Positions 1 to 8,111 of a DNA stretch of 49,819 nt are shown piece by piece; positions within the stretch are counted from its first letter, which is position 1; each line of letters opens with the position of its first letter. Under the pieces are notes generated by a model that saw nothing but the letters and a program-made list of their open reading frames with translations, was not told where the DNA came from and did not search any database. The position numbers and the translations under genes are program-made. Source of the DNA: Phycicoccus sp. (GTDB lineage: Bacteria > Actinomycetota > Actinomycetes > Actinomycetales > Dermatophilaceae); assembly GCA_017993715.1 (NCBI GenBank), contig JAGOME010000029.1, positions 1 to 49,819 on the forward strand, given 5' to 3'.

Positions 1-1
1 G

Positions 2-124
2 AACGGACGCCTGGAACACCTACGCGGCTCCGCCCTCGGGTTCCGCAACCTCACCAACTACATCGCCCGATCCCTCCTGGAGACCGGCGGATTCAGACCA
101 CAGCTACACCCTCGATTCGGATGA
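2..124 (+). mobile_element. C-terminal end of an ISL3-family transposase (partial, cut by window edge)
   Basis: An open frame enters from the left edge and stops with TGA at 122-124. Its 40 residues include the segments LRGSALGFRNLTNYIARSLL and ETGGFRPQLHP, which I recognise as the typical C-terminus of ISL3-family DDE transposases. The catalytic part lies outside the window, so it cannot be said whether the element is intact. No terminal inverted repeat could be identified by eye in the following 300 bases. The assignment rests on the tail motif alone. Confidence 0.65.
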
Positions 125-453
125 GCCGGCAATCACCCCGGCTGATCAGCATCGTGTGGCCTCGGATCTGGAGAGTTGGAGCGTGCGTGCCGCCGTCACC
201 ACGCTCACACAGGCCGAGCCGTGAACCTCCCCCGTACGCCTTTGCTTGCGGGGCAATTGGATGCGCACATTGCTCACTTTACATCTGTTTAGTGATTGGC
301 ATAGCCTGGCTTGGGATCGCCTTTGCAGGGGATTCAGATGACCTATGCCTGGGCGACGCACGCCATCGGTCGGCACGCAGACCCGCGCCGGCCGGGTTGC
401 CTGCGCCAGTGTGTGCCGCGACGCAGCAGGCACACTTACTCCATGGAGGAGCG
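125..453. other. Intergenic region between IS remnant and TetR gene
   Basis: About 330 bases hold no convincing gene. An open frame runs through it in frame with the TetR gene, but its composition (many Arg, Pro, Cys) is not protein-like. A locally AT-richer patch at about 265-310 is the most likely promoter area for the TetR gene; no clear -35/-10 pair was found. A purine-rich ribosome binding site (GGAGGA) ends at 450. Confidence 0.4.
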
Positions 454-1071
454 ATGAGCGGGTCAGGAAACCGCGTGCCTAATCGCCGCGGCGAGGGCCG
501 CCTCCTTCGCCATGAGATCGTCGCCGCTGCCGAGCGCATCCTCGAAAGGGAAGGCGACGAGGATGCCATCACATTGCGTTCGGTAGCCCGCGAGGCCGGC
601 ATCTCCGCCCCGTCGATCTACGCCCACTTCGCTGATCGCGACGCTGTCATCGAGGCGGTGCTCGACATCGCCTTCGACCGCCTTCAGGCCCTGGTGTTGG
701 ACACTCTCTCGGCCTTGCCCGAAGACGGCGACCCCGTGGAGTCACTGCTGTACGGTTGCCGGGCCTACGGCGAGTTCGCCGAGCGCGAGCCAGCCCGCTA
801 CCGGGTGCTGTTCAGCCGCCGGCGCCGAGTCAACGCCGCACCGCCGCCGACGAGCAGGCTGACGTCGTTCCAGTTGCTGGCCGAGAGCATCGCCGCCTGC
901 GTCCGGGCCGGCCGCTCCGACAGCACCGACCCCTTCGCTGACGCCAGCACGCTCTGGGCCGCGTTGCACGGGGCAGTCATCTTGCGTCAGTCCCAACCCG
1001 CGTTTCCATGGCCGCCACTCTCGGAGACCACGCAGGCGCTCGCTGTGCGGATCGCCCGGATCACGCCCTGA
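454..1071 (+). CDS. TetR/AcrR-family transcriptional regulator with WHG-type C-terminal domain
   Basis: A 205-residue protein with an N-terminal TetR DNA-binding domain: residues 18-65 carry the helix-turn-helix ITLRSVAREAGISAPSIYAH followed by FADRDAVIEAVLD. The C-terminal half (YGEFAEREPARYRVLF and the later WAALHGAVILRQ) resembles the TetR_C_13/WHG ligand-binding domain. The ATG at 454 is chosen because GGAGGA sits 3 bases upstream and the TetR domain starts shortly after it; the open frame itself continues 333 bases upstream. It stands alone on the strand with no obvious divergent target, so its regulon is unknown. It may regulate itself. Confidence 0.85.
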   Translation: MSGSGNRVPNRRGEGRLLRHEIVAAAERILEREGDEDAITLRSVAREAGISAPSIYAHFADRDAVIEAVLDIAFDRLQALVLDTLSALPEDGDPVESLLYGCRAYGEFAEREPARYRVLFSRRRRVNAAPPPTSRLTSFQLLAESIAACVRAGRSDSTDPFADASTLWAALHGAVILRQSQPAFPWPPLSETTQALAVRIARITP

Positions 1072-1161
1072 GCACGCTGTCGCGGCCACACGGCGGTCCA
1101 CCCTTTCGGGAGGCCGGTGGTGGGGGCAGAGACCGCCACTCAGCAACGCCCAACTGCTCCC

Positions 1162-1167
1162 TATAGT
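1162..1167 (+). promoter_or_regulatory. -10 box TATAGT for leaderless transcription of the HipA-like gene
   Basis: TATAGT is followed by six bases and then the GTG at 1174, so the predicted transcription start coincides with the start codon. No Shine-Dalgarno sequence is present. The same geometry recurs at many genes in this window. Confidence 0.6.
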
Positions 1168-1173
1168 CGGGGG

Positions 1174-1941
1174 GTGCTCGAACACCTCACAGCCACGCGG
1201 TACGTCACGCCCCTGCGGGAGGGCGGGTCGCTGCCCGGCATCGTCGAAGCGGACGACCTCGGCACCTATGTGGTCAAGTTCCGCGGCGCCGGCCAGGGGC
1301 TCAAGGTCCTGGTCGCCGAGGTGATCGTCGCCGGGATCGCCGAGGCGATCGGGGTGCGTGTCCCGCGCCTGGCCGTGATCGATCTGCAGTCGGCCATCGC
1401 CAAGTACGAGGCCGACGAGGAAGTCCAGGATCTGCTCAACGCCAGCCTCGGCGACAACCTCGCCATCGACTTCCTCCCCGGCGCCTTCGGCTACGACGGA
1501 TCCAGGCCCGCTTCGCAGGCCACGGCGGAGCGGATCGTCTGGCTCGACGCCTTCACCGCCAACGTCGATCGCACGTGGAGCAACCCCAACCTCCTGGTCT
1601 GGCACGGTGACACGTGGGCCATCGACCATGGTGCCGCCCTGTACTTCCACCATGGTTGGCCGTCGCGGGAGCCGAATGCCGCCCGGTTCGCCTCGCTCCC
1701 CTTCGACCCCAGCAAGCACGTCCTCGCCGACCTCGCCCCCACCCTGGGCAGCAGCATCCAGCCGGAGGCGGCCGAGCTCCTCACCCCGGCACGGCTTGCC
1801 GCGATCCTCGACGAGGTCCCCGACGCCTGGCTTGAGACCACCGACTGGCTACCGGACGCCGAGGCGGTGCGCGCGGCCTACATCACTCACTTGACCGCTC
1901 GGCTCGGCCGGTCGCACGCCTGGCTGGACGTGTCCCGGTGA
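1174..1941 (+). CDS. HipA-like kinase (HipA-fold protein paired with DUF3037)
   Basis: A 255-residue protein of the short HipA-like kinase family seen in actinobacteria, usually encoded next to a DUF3037 protein. Visible kinase features are the N-terminal strand GTYVVKFRGAGQG with Lys35 as likely nucleotide-binding lysine, the catalytic-loop-like WLDAFTANVDRTWSNPNLLV around residues 122-141, and the metal-binding-like IDHGAALYF. It is about half the length of true HipA (around 440 residues) and lacks the HipA N-terminal subdomain. GTG 1174 is preferred over the more upstream GTG at 1117 because a -10 box lies exactly at leaderless distance and the conserved part begins here. The stop overlaps the start of the DUF3037 gene, so the two are translationally coupled. 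The substrate is unknown; calling it a toxin would be speculation. Confidence 0.8.
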   Translation: MLEHLTATRYVTPLREGGSLPGIVEADDLGTYVVKFRGAGQGLKVLVAEVIVAGIAEAIGVRVPRLAVIDLQSAIAKYEADEEVQDLLNASLGDNLAIDFLPGAFGYDGSRPASQATAERIVWLDAFTANVDRTWSNPNLLVWHGDTWAIDHGAALYFHHGWPSREPNAARFASLPFDPSKHVLADLAPTLGSSIQPEAAELLTPARLAAILDEVPDAWLETTDWLPDAEAVRAAYITHLTARLGRSHAWLDVSR

Positions 1942-2312
1942 TCCCCTACCAATACGTCGTGCTCCGCTGCGTCCCCCGCGTCGACCGGGGCGAGACCATT
2001 AACGTCGGCATCGTGCTCTACGCGCAGGCCACCGACGCGTTGCTGTGCGCCGGTCACGTCGACGACGCGCGCCTGCGCGCCTTGGCCCCCACCCTGGACC
2101 CGAATGCCGTGCGCGCCAGTCTCGACATCGTCGCCGACGTCTGCGCGGGCCGGAACGGCGGTGGCCGGCCCGATCTGGAGTCACTCGGCCGCCGCTTCGG
2201 CTGGCTCTCGGCCCCCCGCTCGACCGTCGTCCAGCCTGGTCCCGTTCATGGCGGCCTGACGCGCGACCCCAGCGCGGAGGTCGAGCGACTCCTCGAGCTG
2301 CTGGTGCGCTGA
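1938..2312 (+). CDS. DUF3037 family protein
   Basis: A 124-residue protein starting IPYQYVVLRCVPRVDRGETI and continuing NVGIVLYA, the hallmark of DUF3037. The GTG start overlaps the TGA of the HipA-like kinase gene (GTGA), a conserved two-gene arrangement. The molecular function of the family is not established. The fixed partnership suggests it is a partner or substrate of the kinase. Confidence 0.8.
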   Translation: MIPYQYVVLRCVPRVDRGETINVGIVLYAQATDALLCAGHVDDARLRALAPTLDPNAVRASLDIVADVCAGRNGGGRPDLESLGRRFGWLSAPRSTVVQPGPVHGGLTRDPSAEVERLLELLVR

Positions 2313-2334
2313 CCCGATCGGCATCCACCTCGAG

Positions 2335-2375
2335 GAGGTGGTGTCCGCGCCTGGCCGGGCTGCGGACACCACCTC
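2335..2375. terminator. Perfect 14-bp stem-loop downstream of the HipA-like/DUF3037 pair
   Basis: GAGGTGGTGTCCGC (2335-2348) pairs perfectly with GCGGACACCACCTC (2362-2375) across a 13-base loop. It lies 22 bases after the DUF3037 stop codon. There is no T-tract, as is common for actinobacterial terminators. A terminator is the simplest reading, but an attachment or protein-binding site cannot be excluded. Confidence 0.55.
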
Positions 2376-2794
2376 ATGGCGCGACGTGAGGCAGCGTGGG
2401 CTACACGAACCTTCATGCCGTCGGCCGGACGCCGTGCCCAGATGCAGGGGGATATCTGAGCCAGCCCCATAAGCATGCCCACGCGCCCCAAACCCGGTCC
2501 AGCCGAACAGGTCCTTAACATTCCAGGTCGGTGCGCCACCTCCCGAGGACTCGGTCGTCAGGTGGCGGGCGCCCCTCAAGCGCCGGCCCGCCGACCGGAG
2601 CGCACGGCATTCGTTGACGTGCCGAACCGACCGTTCTAGTTTGGCTGAACCAACTCCGCGTGGGCTACGCGTCACTGCTTCCCCCACACCCTGATGGCGG
2701 CTTGGCCACCGCGATGGGGGTGCGGTGCGCCGCGTGCGCCCGATGGACGGACAGCGCGTCCTGGCGGTGGCGAGGCGGATCGGGCTGGCGGAGG
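2376..2794. other. Intergenic region upstream of tandem HTH genes
   Basis: No gene is supported in these 420 bases. They contain one copy of the iterated octamer CGGCATTC (2605-2612) and, overlapping its end, a good vegetative promoter (2614-2642). An in-frame GTG at 2660 could extend the next gene by 45 residues, but that extension is Arg/Trp-rich and does not look like part of the domain. Confidence 0.4.
2614..2642 (+). promoter_or_regulatory. Sigma-70-like promoter TTGACG-N17-TAGTTT
   Basis: TTGACG at 2614-2619 and TAGTTT at 2637-2642 are separated by 17 bases. Transcription would start near 2649 and read into the two tandem HTH genes with a leader of roughly 145 bases if translation begins at 2795. 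Confidence 0.55.
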
Positions 2795-3721
2795 ATGAGC
2801 GACGTGGATGGCCGTGAGGACGCGGGCGCGACCCGACCATCTGGGCGCTCCCCAGAGCGCCAGACATCAGCATGGCTGCACCCGTTCGCGGCGCGCCTCG
2901 ACCTGGCCCTACGCAACCGGGGACTCCCCCTGACTCGCGTCGCCCACCACCTGGCACAGGTCGGCGTCCCCGTCAGCCGGTCGACGTTGAGCAACTGGCG
3001 CACCGGGCAGTCCCTGCCGCGATACGGCACCGATGACCCGATCGTCACTGAACTCGAGGCCGTGTTGGGGGTCAACCCGGGAGGGTTGGCTGCATTGCTT
3101 GGCAAGGACGTCGACTCGCGGCCCCTGCCCACCCCGGCAGCAGCCAGCGGCGATGCCTCAACACCAGGTCAGGCTCGCTTCGTCATGAGCCACCTCAGTA
3201 TCGAGGTCGACCTCGATGCGCGCCTGCTTGTGATCGGCCACCGGCACCTCATCGAGGCCGGTCCGGTCGCCCTCCACCGGTGGGAGCAGACCACTCGGGT
3301 CATCGAGGTCAGCGGCATCGCCGCCGCCAAGATCCCGACGATCCGCACCAAGATCCGCCAGGCGCCCACAGATCAATCCGTCTTCGGTCAGGGCTGCATC
3401 ACCAGCGTGGTCAACCTTCGTGAGCCCCTCCCGCCCGGCGCCAGCCAGCAGGGGTCCTGGCATCGCACGCATCAACTGAGCGGCATCGATGCAGCCCGCG
3501 TGGAGCACGGGGTGGACCTCCATCAACCGATGGTGGTCATGCAGGTCCGCTTCCGCGGCACCCAACCCGACACGGTCCACGCCTATCACGCCGTCGAGGG
3601 CTCACCCCCCGGCAGCGAGAGCGGCCAGCTCGAGCCCCTCAACGGCCGGTACCACGCCGTCTTCCGCAACAGCGTCCGAGGCTGGTGCGGGCTGCGCTGG
3701 GAACGGGGTCCCGGTGAGTGA
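2795..3721 (+). CDS. XRE-like HTH protein of unknown function (first of a tandem pair)
   Basis: A protein of about 308 residues with an N-terminal helix-turn-helix region (LDLALRNRGLPLTRVAHHL, then VSRSTLSNWRTGQSLPR) of an actinobacterial XRE-like type in which the recognition helix precedes a WRTG/WRSG motif. The C-terminal 200 residues form a beta-rich region without a motif I recognise (VMSHLSIEVDLDARLLVIGH, YHAVEGSPPGS, VRGWCGLRWERG). The last 8 bases overlap the start of a clear paralogue. ATG 2795 is chosen because it follows a GCGGAGG purine run, although the spacing is short, so the true start could be the GTG at 2660. Role inferred only as a DNA-binding regulator. Confidence 0.6.
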   Translation: MSDVDGREDAGATRPSGRSPERQTSAWLHPFAARLDLALRNRGLPLTRVAHHLAQVGVPVSRSTLSNWRTGQSLPRYGTDDPIVTELEAVLGVNPGGLAALLGKDVDSRPLPTPAAASGDASTPGQARFVMSHLSIEVDLDARLLVIGHRHLIEAGPVALHRWEQTTRVIEVSGIAAAKIPTIRTKIRQAPTDQSVFGQGCITSVVNLREPLPPGASQQGSWHRTHQLSGIDAARVEHGVDLHQPMVVMQVRFRGTQPDTVHAYHAVEGSPPGSESGQLEPLNGRYHAVFRNSVRGWCGLRWERGPGE

Positions 3722-4598
3722 ACCGAGCCCGCAACTGGACCCGACCCAGTTCGCCAGGCACTTGGACCTGGCCCTGCATCAAGGCAACATCAGCCTCTCG
3801 TGGCTCTCCCAGTACCTTCGTCTCGTCGGGACGCCCGTGACCCCGGCCGCGCTGAGCTACTGGCGGACCGGCCGGTCGCGACCCAAGGGGCGCTCGATTC
3901 AGGCCGTCGCCAATATCGAACACGTCCTGGACCTCCCCTCCGGGTCTCTTCTAGACCACCTCGCTCACCCGGTCGCCGAGCGGTCGATGCACCGCGGACT
4001 GCACACCTCCCGCGACCTCTTGCACGCGATGACGACTCTGGGCACCGACAACCTGAGCAGTCTGCGGGATATCCGGATCGATGGCGCCTGGATCACCTGG
4101 TATCGAGGGGACCCGACCCAGAGCTCCCGGCTTGACCACGTCTTCGCCGGCCAGGTCGTCCGGGGGCCGATCACGCGGATCCCCATCTTCGCCTGGGGCG
4201 ACCCCGAGCCCGGGCCCATGGTGACCGGCCTGGAAGGCCTATTCGCAGCTGAGTTGGACGAGCCGATCGCCGATGAACAGGAGCGACTCATGGTTGCTCA
4301 CATCCTGCTCGACCGTCCGGTGCAGGAGGGCGAGGGCGTCGTCTTCGGCTACTCCGCGACCTACGCCGGGTCTAGCGCCCAGACCGAATCAATCGAGCGG
4401 CGGCTGCTCTACCCCGCCGATTGTGTGGTCTTCGAGTTGCAGTTCGAGGTGCAGCCCGCGGGCCAGGTCCGCAAGTTCTTCGTTGACGACCTCGGGCGGC
4501 ATTCGATCGACGAACCGGTCCCCATGGGCGGCGGGTCGATGACCGCGGCATTCGTCAATGCCCCCATCGGGCAGGCCGGGATGCACTGGACCCGTTAG
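3714..4598 (+). CDS. XRE-like HTH protein of unknown function (second of a tandem pair)
   Basis: A 294-residue paralogue of the preceding protein: FARHLDLALHQGNISLSWLS and ALSYWRTGRSRPKG align directly with the HTH region of its neighbour. The C-terminal part (AWITWYRGDPTQSS, EGVVFGYSATYAG, ADCVVFELQFEVQP, GRHSIDEPVPMG) is again beta-rich and aligns only loosely. The GTG at 3714 overlaps the upstream gene by 8 bases, implying coupled translation. Two copies of the octamer CGGCATTC lie near its 3' end (4497 and 4546). The function is unknown; tandem, overlapping and divergent paralogues suggest they may act as a heteromer. Confidence 0.6.
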   Translation: MSEPSPQLDPTQFARHLDLALHQGNISLSWLSQYLRLVGTPVTPAALSYWRTGRSRPKGRSIQAVANIEHVLDLPSGSLLDHLAHPVAERSMHRGLHTSRDLLHAMTTLGTDNLSSLRDIRIDGAWITWYRGDPTQSSRLDHVFAGQVVRGPITRIPIFAWGDPEPGPMVTGLEGLFAAELDEPIADEQERLMVAHILLDRPVQEGEGVVFGYSATYAGSSAQTESIERRLLYPADCVVFELQFEVQPAGQVRKFFVDDLGRHSIDEPVPMGGGSMTAAFVNAPIGQAGMHWTR

Positions 4599-4640
4599 AT
4601 CCGACAGCGGAACCAAGACCTGTGCTCTTCCGGGCAGAGC

Positions 4641-5447
4641 TCAAATCCGCAACGCCCAGGCGGCCACGGCGGCCGCGGCGGCGACATTCAGGGAGTCCAC
4701 TCCCCCGGTCATCGGGATGGTGACGACGGCGTCGACACCGTCGAGAGTGCGCCGGGCCAGGCCGTCGCCCTCGGTCCCGACGATGAAGGCCAGGCGCTCG
4801 GGCGCGTTGCGCGCGAACGTATCCAGGCTGACCGCATCGTCCCGCAGCGCGAGCGCAGCGGTGACGAACCCAGCCTCCCGCAAGGCGCCGATGGCGGCCG
4901 GCCAGGGCTCGATCCGAGTCCACGGCACCTGGAAGACCGTCCCCATGGAGACGCGGATTGCTCTGCGGTACAACGGATCTGCACAGCGCGGGGTCACGAG
5001 CACCGCATCAAGTCCGAGGCCCGCGCAACTGCGGAAGATCGCCCCGACATTAGTGTGGTCCACGATGTCCTCCAACACCATGACCCGCCTTGCCTGTCCA
5101 ATGACGGACGAGACGTCGGGCAGAGTGGGACGGTGCATGGCGGCCAACGCGCCGCGGTGCAGATGGAACCCCGTGAGCTGCTCGATGAGGGCGTGTTCGC
5201 CGACGAACACGGGAATGCCGTCCCGCTCCGCCTCCTGGACCAGGTCCGCCAGGTCGGTGAGCCAGCGCCGCGCCATGAGGTAGGAACGCGGACGATGTCC
5301 CGCAGCGAGAGCTCGACGGATGACCTTCTCGGACTCCGCGATGTAGAGACCACCGGCGGGCTCCAGACGCCGCCGCAGGGCGACATCGGTCAACCCGATG
5401 TAGTCGGCCAATCGCGGATCATCGACATCGCTGAGCTCCTCGATCAC
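4641..5447 (-). CDS. TrmH/SpoU family tRNA/rRNA 2'-O-methyltransferase
   Basis: A 268-residue SPOUT methyltransferase that would transfer a methyl group from S-adenosylmethionine to a ribose 2'-OH in tRNA or rRNA. The three SpoU motifs are visible: motif 1 around VDHTNVGAIFRSCAGLGLDA with the invariant Asn and Arg, motif 2 FIVGTEGDGL, and motif 3 IPMTGGVDSLNVAAAAAVAA. The N-terminal region (AESEKVIRRALAAGHRPRSY) matches the L30e-like substrate-binding domain. The GTG start has a TATGGT -10 box six bases upstream and no Shine-Dalgarno, so it is probably leaderless. Substrate not assignable from sequence alone. Confidence 0.88.
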   Translation of the reverse strand: MIEELSDVDDPRLADYIGLTDVALRRRLEPAGGLYIAESEKVIRRALAAGHRPRSYLMARRWLTDLADLVQEAERDGIPVFVGEHALIEQLTGFHLHRGALAAMHRPTLPDVSSVIGQARRVMVLEDIVDHTNVGAIFRSCAGLGLDAVLVTPRCADPLYRRAIRVSMGTVFQVPWTRIEPWPAAIGALREAGFVTAALALRDDAVSLDTFARNAPERLAFIVGTEGDGLARRTLDGVDAVVTIPMTGGVDSLNVAAAAAVAAWALRI

Positions 5448-5453
5448 GAACAG

Positions 5454-5459
5454 ACCATA
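5454..5459 (-). promoter_or_regulatory. -10 box TATGGT for leaderless trmH-like gene
   Basis: On the minus strand TATGGT is followed by six bases and the GTG start at 5447, giving a predicted leaderless transcript separate from the upstream TSUP gene. Confidence 0.5.
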
Positions 5460-5490
5460 GGCGAGCGAGCCACCCGGGCCACAGTGAGGC

Positions 5491-6258
5491 CTACGGGAAG
5501 GCGAGGAACTTCACCAGCGCCGCGGTGCCCATGACGACGATGACCGCCCGTAGCACCGAGGGGCTCAGTCGTCGCCCGATCGTGCTCCCGACGACCCCAC
5601 CGATGAGGGCCCCGACCGCGATCAGCCCAGCCACCGCCCAATTGACCTGGTCGGGCGCCGCGATCACGAAGACCAGGGCTGCCACCCCGTTGGCGACGGT
5701 ACCGAGGACGTTCTTCCAGCCGTTGAGCCGCTGCAGGTGCTCGGTGGTCAGGATGCTCAGGATGCCCATGAGAATCACGCCCTGGGCGGCGCCGAAGTAG
5801 CCCCCGTACACACCCGCCAAGAAGATCCCGATCGCCAGCGCCCACTGATGCCACCCGCCGGAGTCGGCAGCGCGATGCGTGGCCGCCATCGCCGAGAGTC
5901 GGGGGCCAAAGACCACCAGGGTGATCCCGAGGATGATGAGCACGGGGACGATCGCCGAGAAGGCGTCCGCGGGCAGAACGAGCAGGAGCAGGGCTCCGGT
6001 CAGACCGCCGAGGAACGACATCGGCACCAGGCGCAGAAGTTCCCGCACGGATCCGCTGATCTCGCGGCGATAGCCCGCGACCCCGGTGAGGCCACCTGCA
6101 ACCAAGCCGATCGTGTTGGAGACGTTCGCGACGACGGGCGGAACCCCGAGCACGACCAGCGTGGGGAAGGTGATGAGCGTGCCCGACCCGACGACGGTAT
6201 TGATGGTGCCGGCCGCCAATCCAGCCAGCACGATCAGGAGGGCATCGAGCAGCGTCAC
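5491..6258 (-). CDS. TSUP family (TauE/SafE) membrane transporter
   Basis: A 255-residue integral membrane protein of the sulfite exporter TauE/SafE superfamily. The N-terminal repeat shows the family pattern AGLAAGTINTVVGSGTLITF followed by PTLVVLGVPPVVANVSNT; the second half repeats it (GIFLAGVYGGYFGAAQGVIL). About eight hydrophobic segments are visible. Members move organosulfur or other small anions; the substrate here is unknown. It is far from the sulfate-assimilation operon in this window, so a link would be speculative. GTG 6258 has a minus-strand TAGGGT seven bases upstream. Confidence 0.85.
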   Translation of the reverse strand: MTLLDALLIVLAGLAAGTINTVVGSGTLITFPTLVVLGVPPVVANVSNTIGLVAGGLTGVAGYRREISGSVRELLRLVPMSFLGGLTGALLLLVLPADAFSAIVPVLIILGITLVVFGPRLSAMAATHRAADSGGWHQWALAIGIFLAGVYGGYFGAAQGVILMGILSILTTEHLQRLNGWKNVLGTVANGVAALVFVIAAPDQVNWAVAGLIAVGALIGGVVGSTIGRRLSPSVLRAVIVVMGTAALVKFLAFP

Positions 6259-6265
6259 GGCCTAA

Positions 6266-6271
6266 ACCCTA
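6266..6271 (-). promoter_or_regulatory. -10 box TAGGGT for leaderless TSUP gene
   Basis: TAGGGT on the minus strand lies seven bases before the GTG at 6258, with no ribosome binding site between them. Confidence 0.45.
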
Positions 6272-6303
6272 AGGGTCGGCCGCGGTCGACTGGGGCGGGC
6301 GTC

Positions 6304-7470
6304 CTAACCCTGGCGAGGCGGCTGGTCGCTGGCGCCTGGTGCCGGCGTGGGAGGCGCGGCATCGGGCAGGCGAGCCCCAGCGTCGGGTGCCGGTGCGGCC
6401 TGCCACGGTGCGGGGGCCGAGACCGGCGGCGTCGCCCCGTGCCGAGGACCGGTGATGCTCCGCGTCTCGGCCTCACGCGTCGACTGCTCGACCTCGCCCT
6501 TGGCCTCCTCAAGCGCACGCTTGGGGTCCGGCAGGATCGTGTCGGCGAAGGCGGTCTCGAGCTCCTCGCCCGGATCCACCCAGCCCTCGTCCTCGGCCTC
6601 ACCCGGCGCACCACCGAGGGCGTTGCCGATGCCCCGCAGCGCGTCCGTGAGCTCGCTGGGGACGATCCACATCTTGTTGGCGTCACCGCGAGCGATCTGT
6701 GGCAGCACCTGGAGGTACTGGTAGGCGAGCAACTTCTGGGTGGGCTTGCCCCGGTGGATGGCGTCGAAGACCTGCTGGATGGCGCGCGCCTGACCCTGAG
6801 CCTCCAGGACCCGGGCCTGGGCGGAGCCCTCCGCCCGCAGGATCGCGCTCTGCTTCTCACCCTCGGCCGTCAGGATCTGGCTGGCCTTGACGCCCTCGGC
6901 GTTGAGGATGGCCGCACGACGGTCCCGCTCGGCCTTCATCTGCTTCTCCATCGACTCCTGCACCGAGTGCGGCGGGTCAATGGCCTTGAGCTCGACGCGG
7001 TTGACGCGGATGCCCCACTTGCCGGTCGCCTCGTCGAGGACGCCGCGCAACTGACCGTTGATTTGGTCCCGACTGGTCAGGGTCTGCTCGAGGTCCAGGG
7101 AACCGATGACGTTGCGCAGCGTGGTCACCGTGAGCTGCTCGATGGCCTGGATGTAGTACGCCACCTCGTAGACGGCCGACTTGGGGTCGATCACCTGGTA
7201 GTAGATGACCGTGTCGATGTTGACCACGAGGTTGTCGCTGGTGATGACGGGCTGGGGCGGGAAGGAGACGACCTGCTCACGCAGGTCGATATTGGCGCGC
7301 ACCTTGTCCACAAAGGGGACGAGGAAGTGAATGCCGCCCTCGAGCGTGCGCGAGTAGCGGCCCAGCCGCTCAATGATCAGGGCGGTCTGTTGGGGGACGA
7401 TCTTGATCGTCCGGAACACGACAATGATCGCGAAGAGCAGCAGCAGGCCGAGCACGATGAGTTCGATCAC
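6304..7470 (-). CDS. SPFH/Band 7 (stomatin-like, paraslipin) membrane protein
   Basis: A 388-residue protein with an N-terminal membrane anchor (residues 1-20, IELIVLGLLLLFAIIVVF), an SPFH domain (IVPQQTALIIERLGRYSRTL, then GGIHFLVPFVDKVRANIDLR), and an Ala/Glu-rich coiled coil (ERDRRAAILNAEGVKASQIL onward) typical of bacterial stomatins. The last 100 residues are Pro/Ala-rich and probably disordered, longer than in many homologues. Such proteins form membrane scaffolds and are nearly always paired with an NfeD protein, as here: the NfeD gene lies 42 bases upstream on the same strand. Role in membrane microdomain or protease scaffolding is inferred from the family. Confidence 0.9.
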   Translation of the reverse strand: MIELIVLGLLLLFAIIVVFRTIKIVPQQTALIIERLGRYSRTLEGGIHFLVPFVDKVRANIDLREQVVSFPPQPVITSDNLVVNIDTVIYYQVIDPKSAVYEVAYYIQAIEQLTVTTLRNVIGSLDLEQTLTSRDQINGQLRGVLDEATGKWGIRVNRVELKAIDPPHSVQESMEKQMKAERDRRAAILNAEGVKASQILTAEGEKQSAILRAEGSAQARVLEAQGQARAIQQVFDAIHRGKPTQKLLAYQYLQVLPQIARGDANKMWIVPSELTDALRGIGNALGGAPGEAEDEGWVDPGEELETAFADTILPDPKRALEEAKGEVEQSTREAETRSITGPRHGATPPVSAPAPWQAAPAPDAGARLPDAAPPTPAPGASDQPPRQG

Positions 7471-7512
7471 GAGGACGCTCCCTTTCGTTCGTTAGGTGGC
7501 CACGGATGGGGT

Positions 7513-7986
7513 TTAAGTCGAGGGGAGTTCGCGTCGGGGGGCCGCCGGGGCGACAACGGCGATCGCGCCCTGGAGAGTGAGGACGATGACGTCCTGGCCA
7601 GCAGGGATCGCCGGGGCCCCGTCCGCTGTCCGCGCCGACCAGGTCTCGCCAGCGAGCTTGACCTGGCCCTCGGTCTCGGTGACGGTCGCCAGGACGCGGG
7701 CCTCACGTCCGACCAGTCCCGCCACCCCGATGCCGTGGTCCAACTCGCCATCGACGAAGTGCCGCCGCAGCACCGGCCGCACCACCCCGACCAGAGCAAC
7801 GCTCACGACGACGGCCACGACGACCTGGGAGACCAGGCCACCGCCGAGGGCCGCAGTCGCGGCACCAGCCGCTGCTCCGCCGGCGAGCATGAGAAAGACG
7901 AAATCGACGGTCAGCGCCTCGATGGCGCCGAGGATGAGGGCGATCCCGAGCCAGGCCAACCAGGGGCTGTCACTGAGCCATTCCAT
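7513..7986 (-). CDS. NfeD-like membrane protein
   Basis: A 157-residue short-form NfeD: two to three hydrophobic segments (PWLAWLGIALILGAIEALTV, FVFLMLAGGAAAGAATAALG, VVVAVVVSVALVGVV) followed by an OB-fold domain starting GLVGREARVLATVTETEG. The start ATG at 7986 is preferred because GGGAGAGGAG lies just upstream and the upstream extension of the frame is not hydrophobic. It precedes the SPFH gene in the same orientation, the classical NfeD-stomatin pair; the protease domain of long NfeD forms is absent. Confidence 0.85.
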   Translation of the reverse strand: MEWLSDSPWLAWLGIALILGAIEALTVDFVFLMLAGGAAAGAATAALGGGLVSQVVVAVVVSVALVGVVRPVLRRHFVDGELDHGIGVAGLVGREARVLATVTETEGQVKLAGETWSARTADGAPAIPAGQDVIVLTLQGAIAVVAPAAPRRELPST

Positions 7987-8111
7987 CTGGGACTCCTCTC
8001 CCAGCAACTTCACAGAGTCGCTGTCCTGTCCTACGTGTGGCCGTGTCGCGGGGTTCCCGCACGCCGCCACCTGCGAGCCACCTTACGTGGCCCGATCGCG
8101 CTGGTCCGCCA

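Noticed and set aside
121-453. N-terminal extension of the TetR gene
   Set aside because: The extension has no TetR features, and a good ribosome binding site precedes the ATG at 454.
1174-2312. Classical HipBA toxin-antitoxin system
   Set aside because: No HipB-type HTH gene is adjacent; the partner is DUF3037 and the kinase is the short form.
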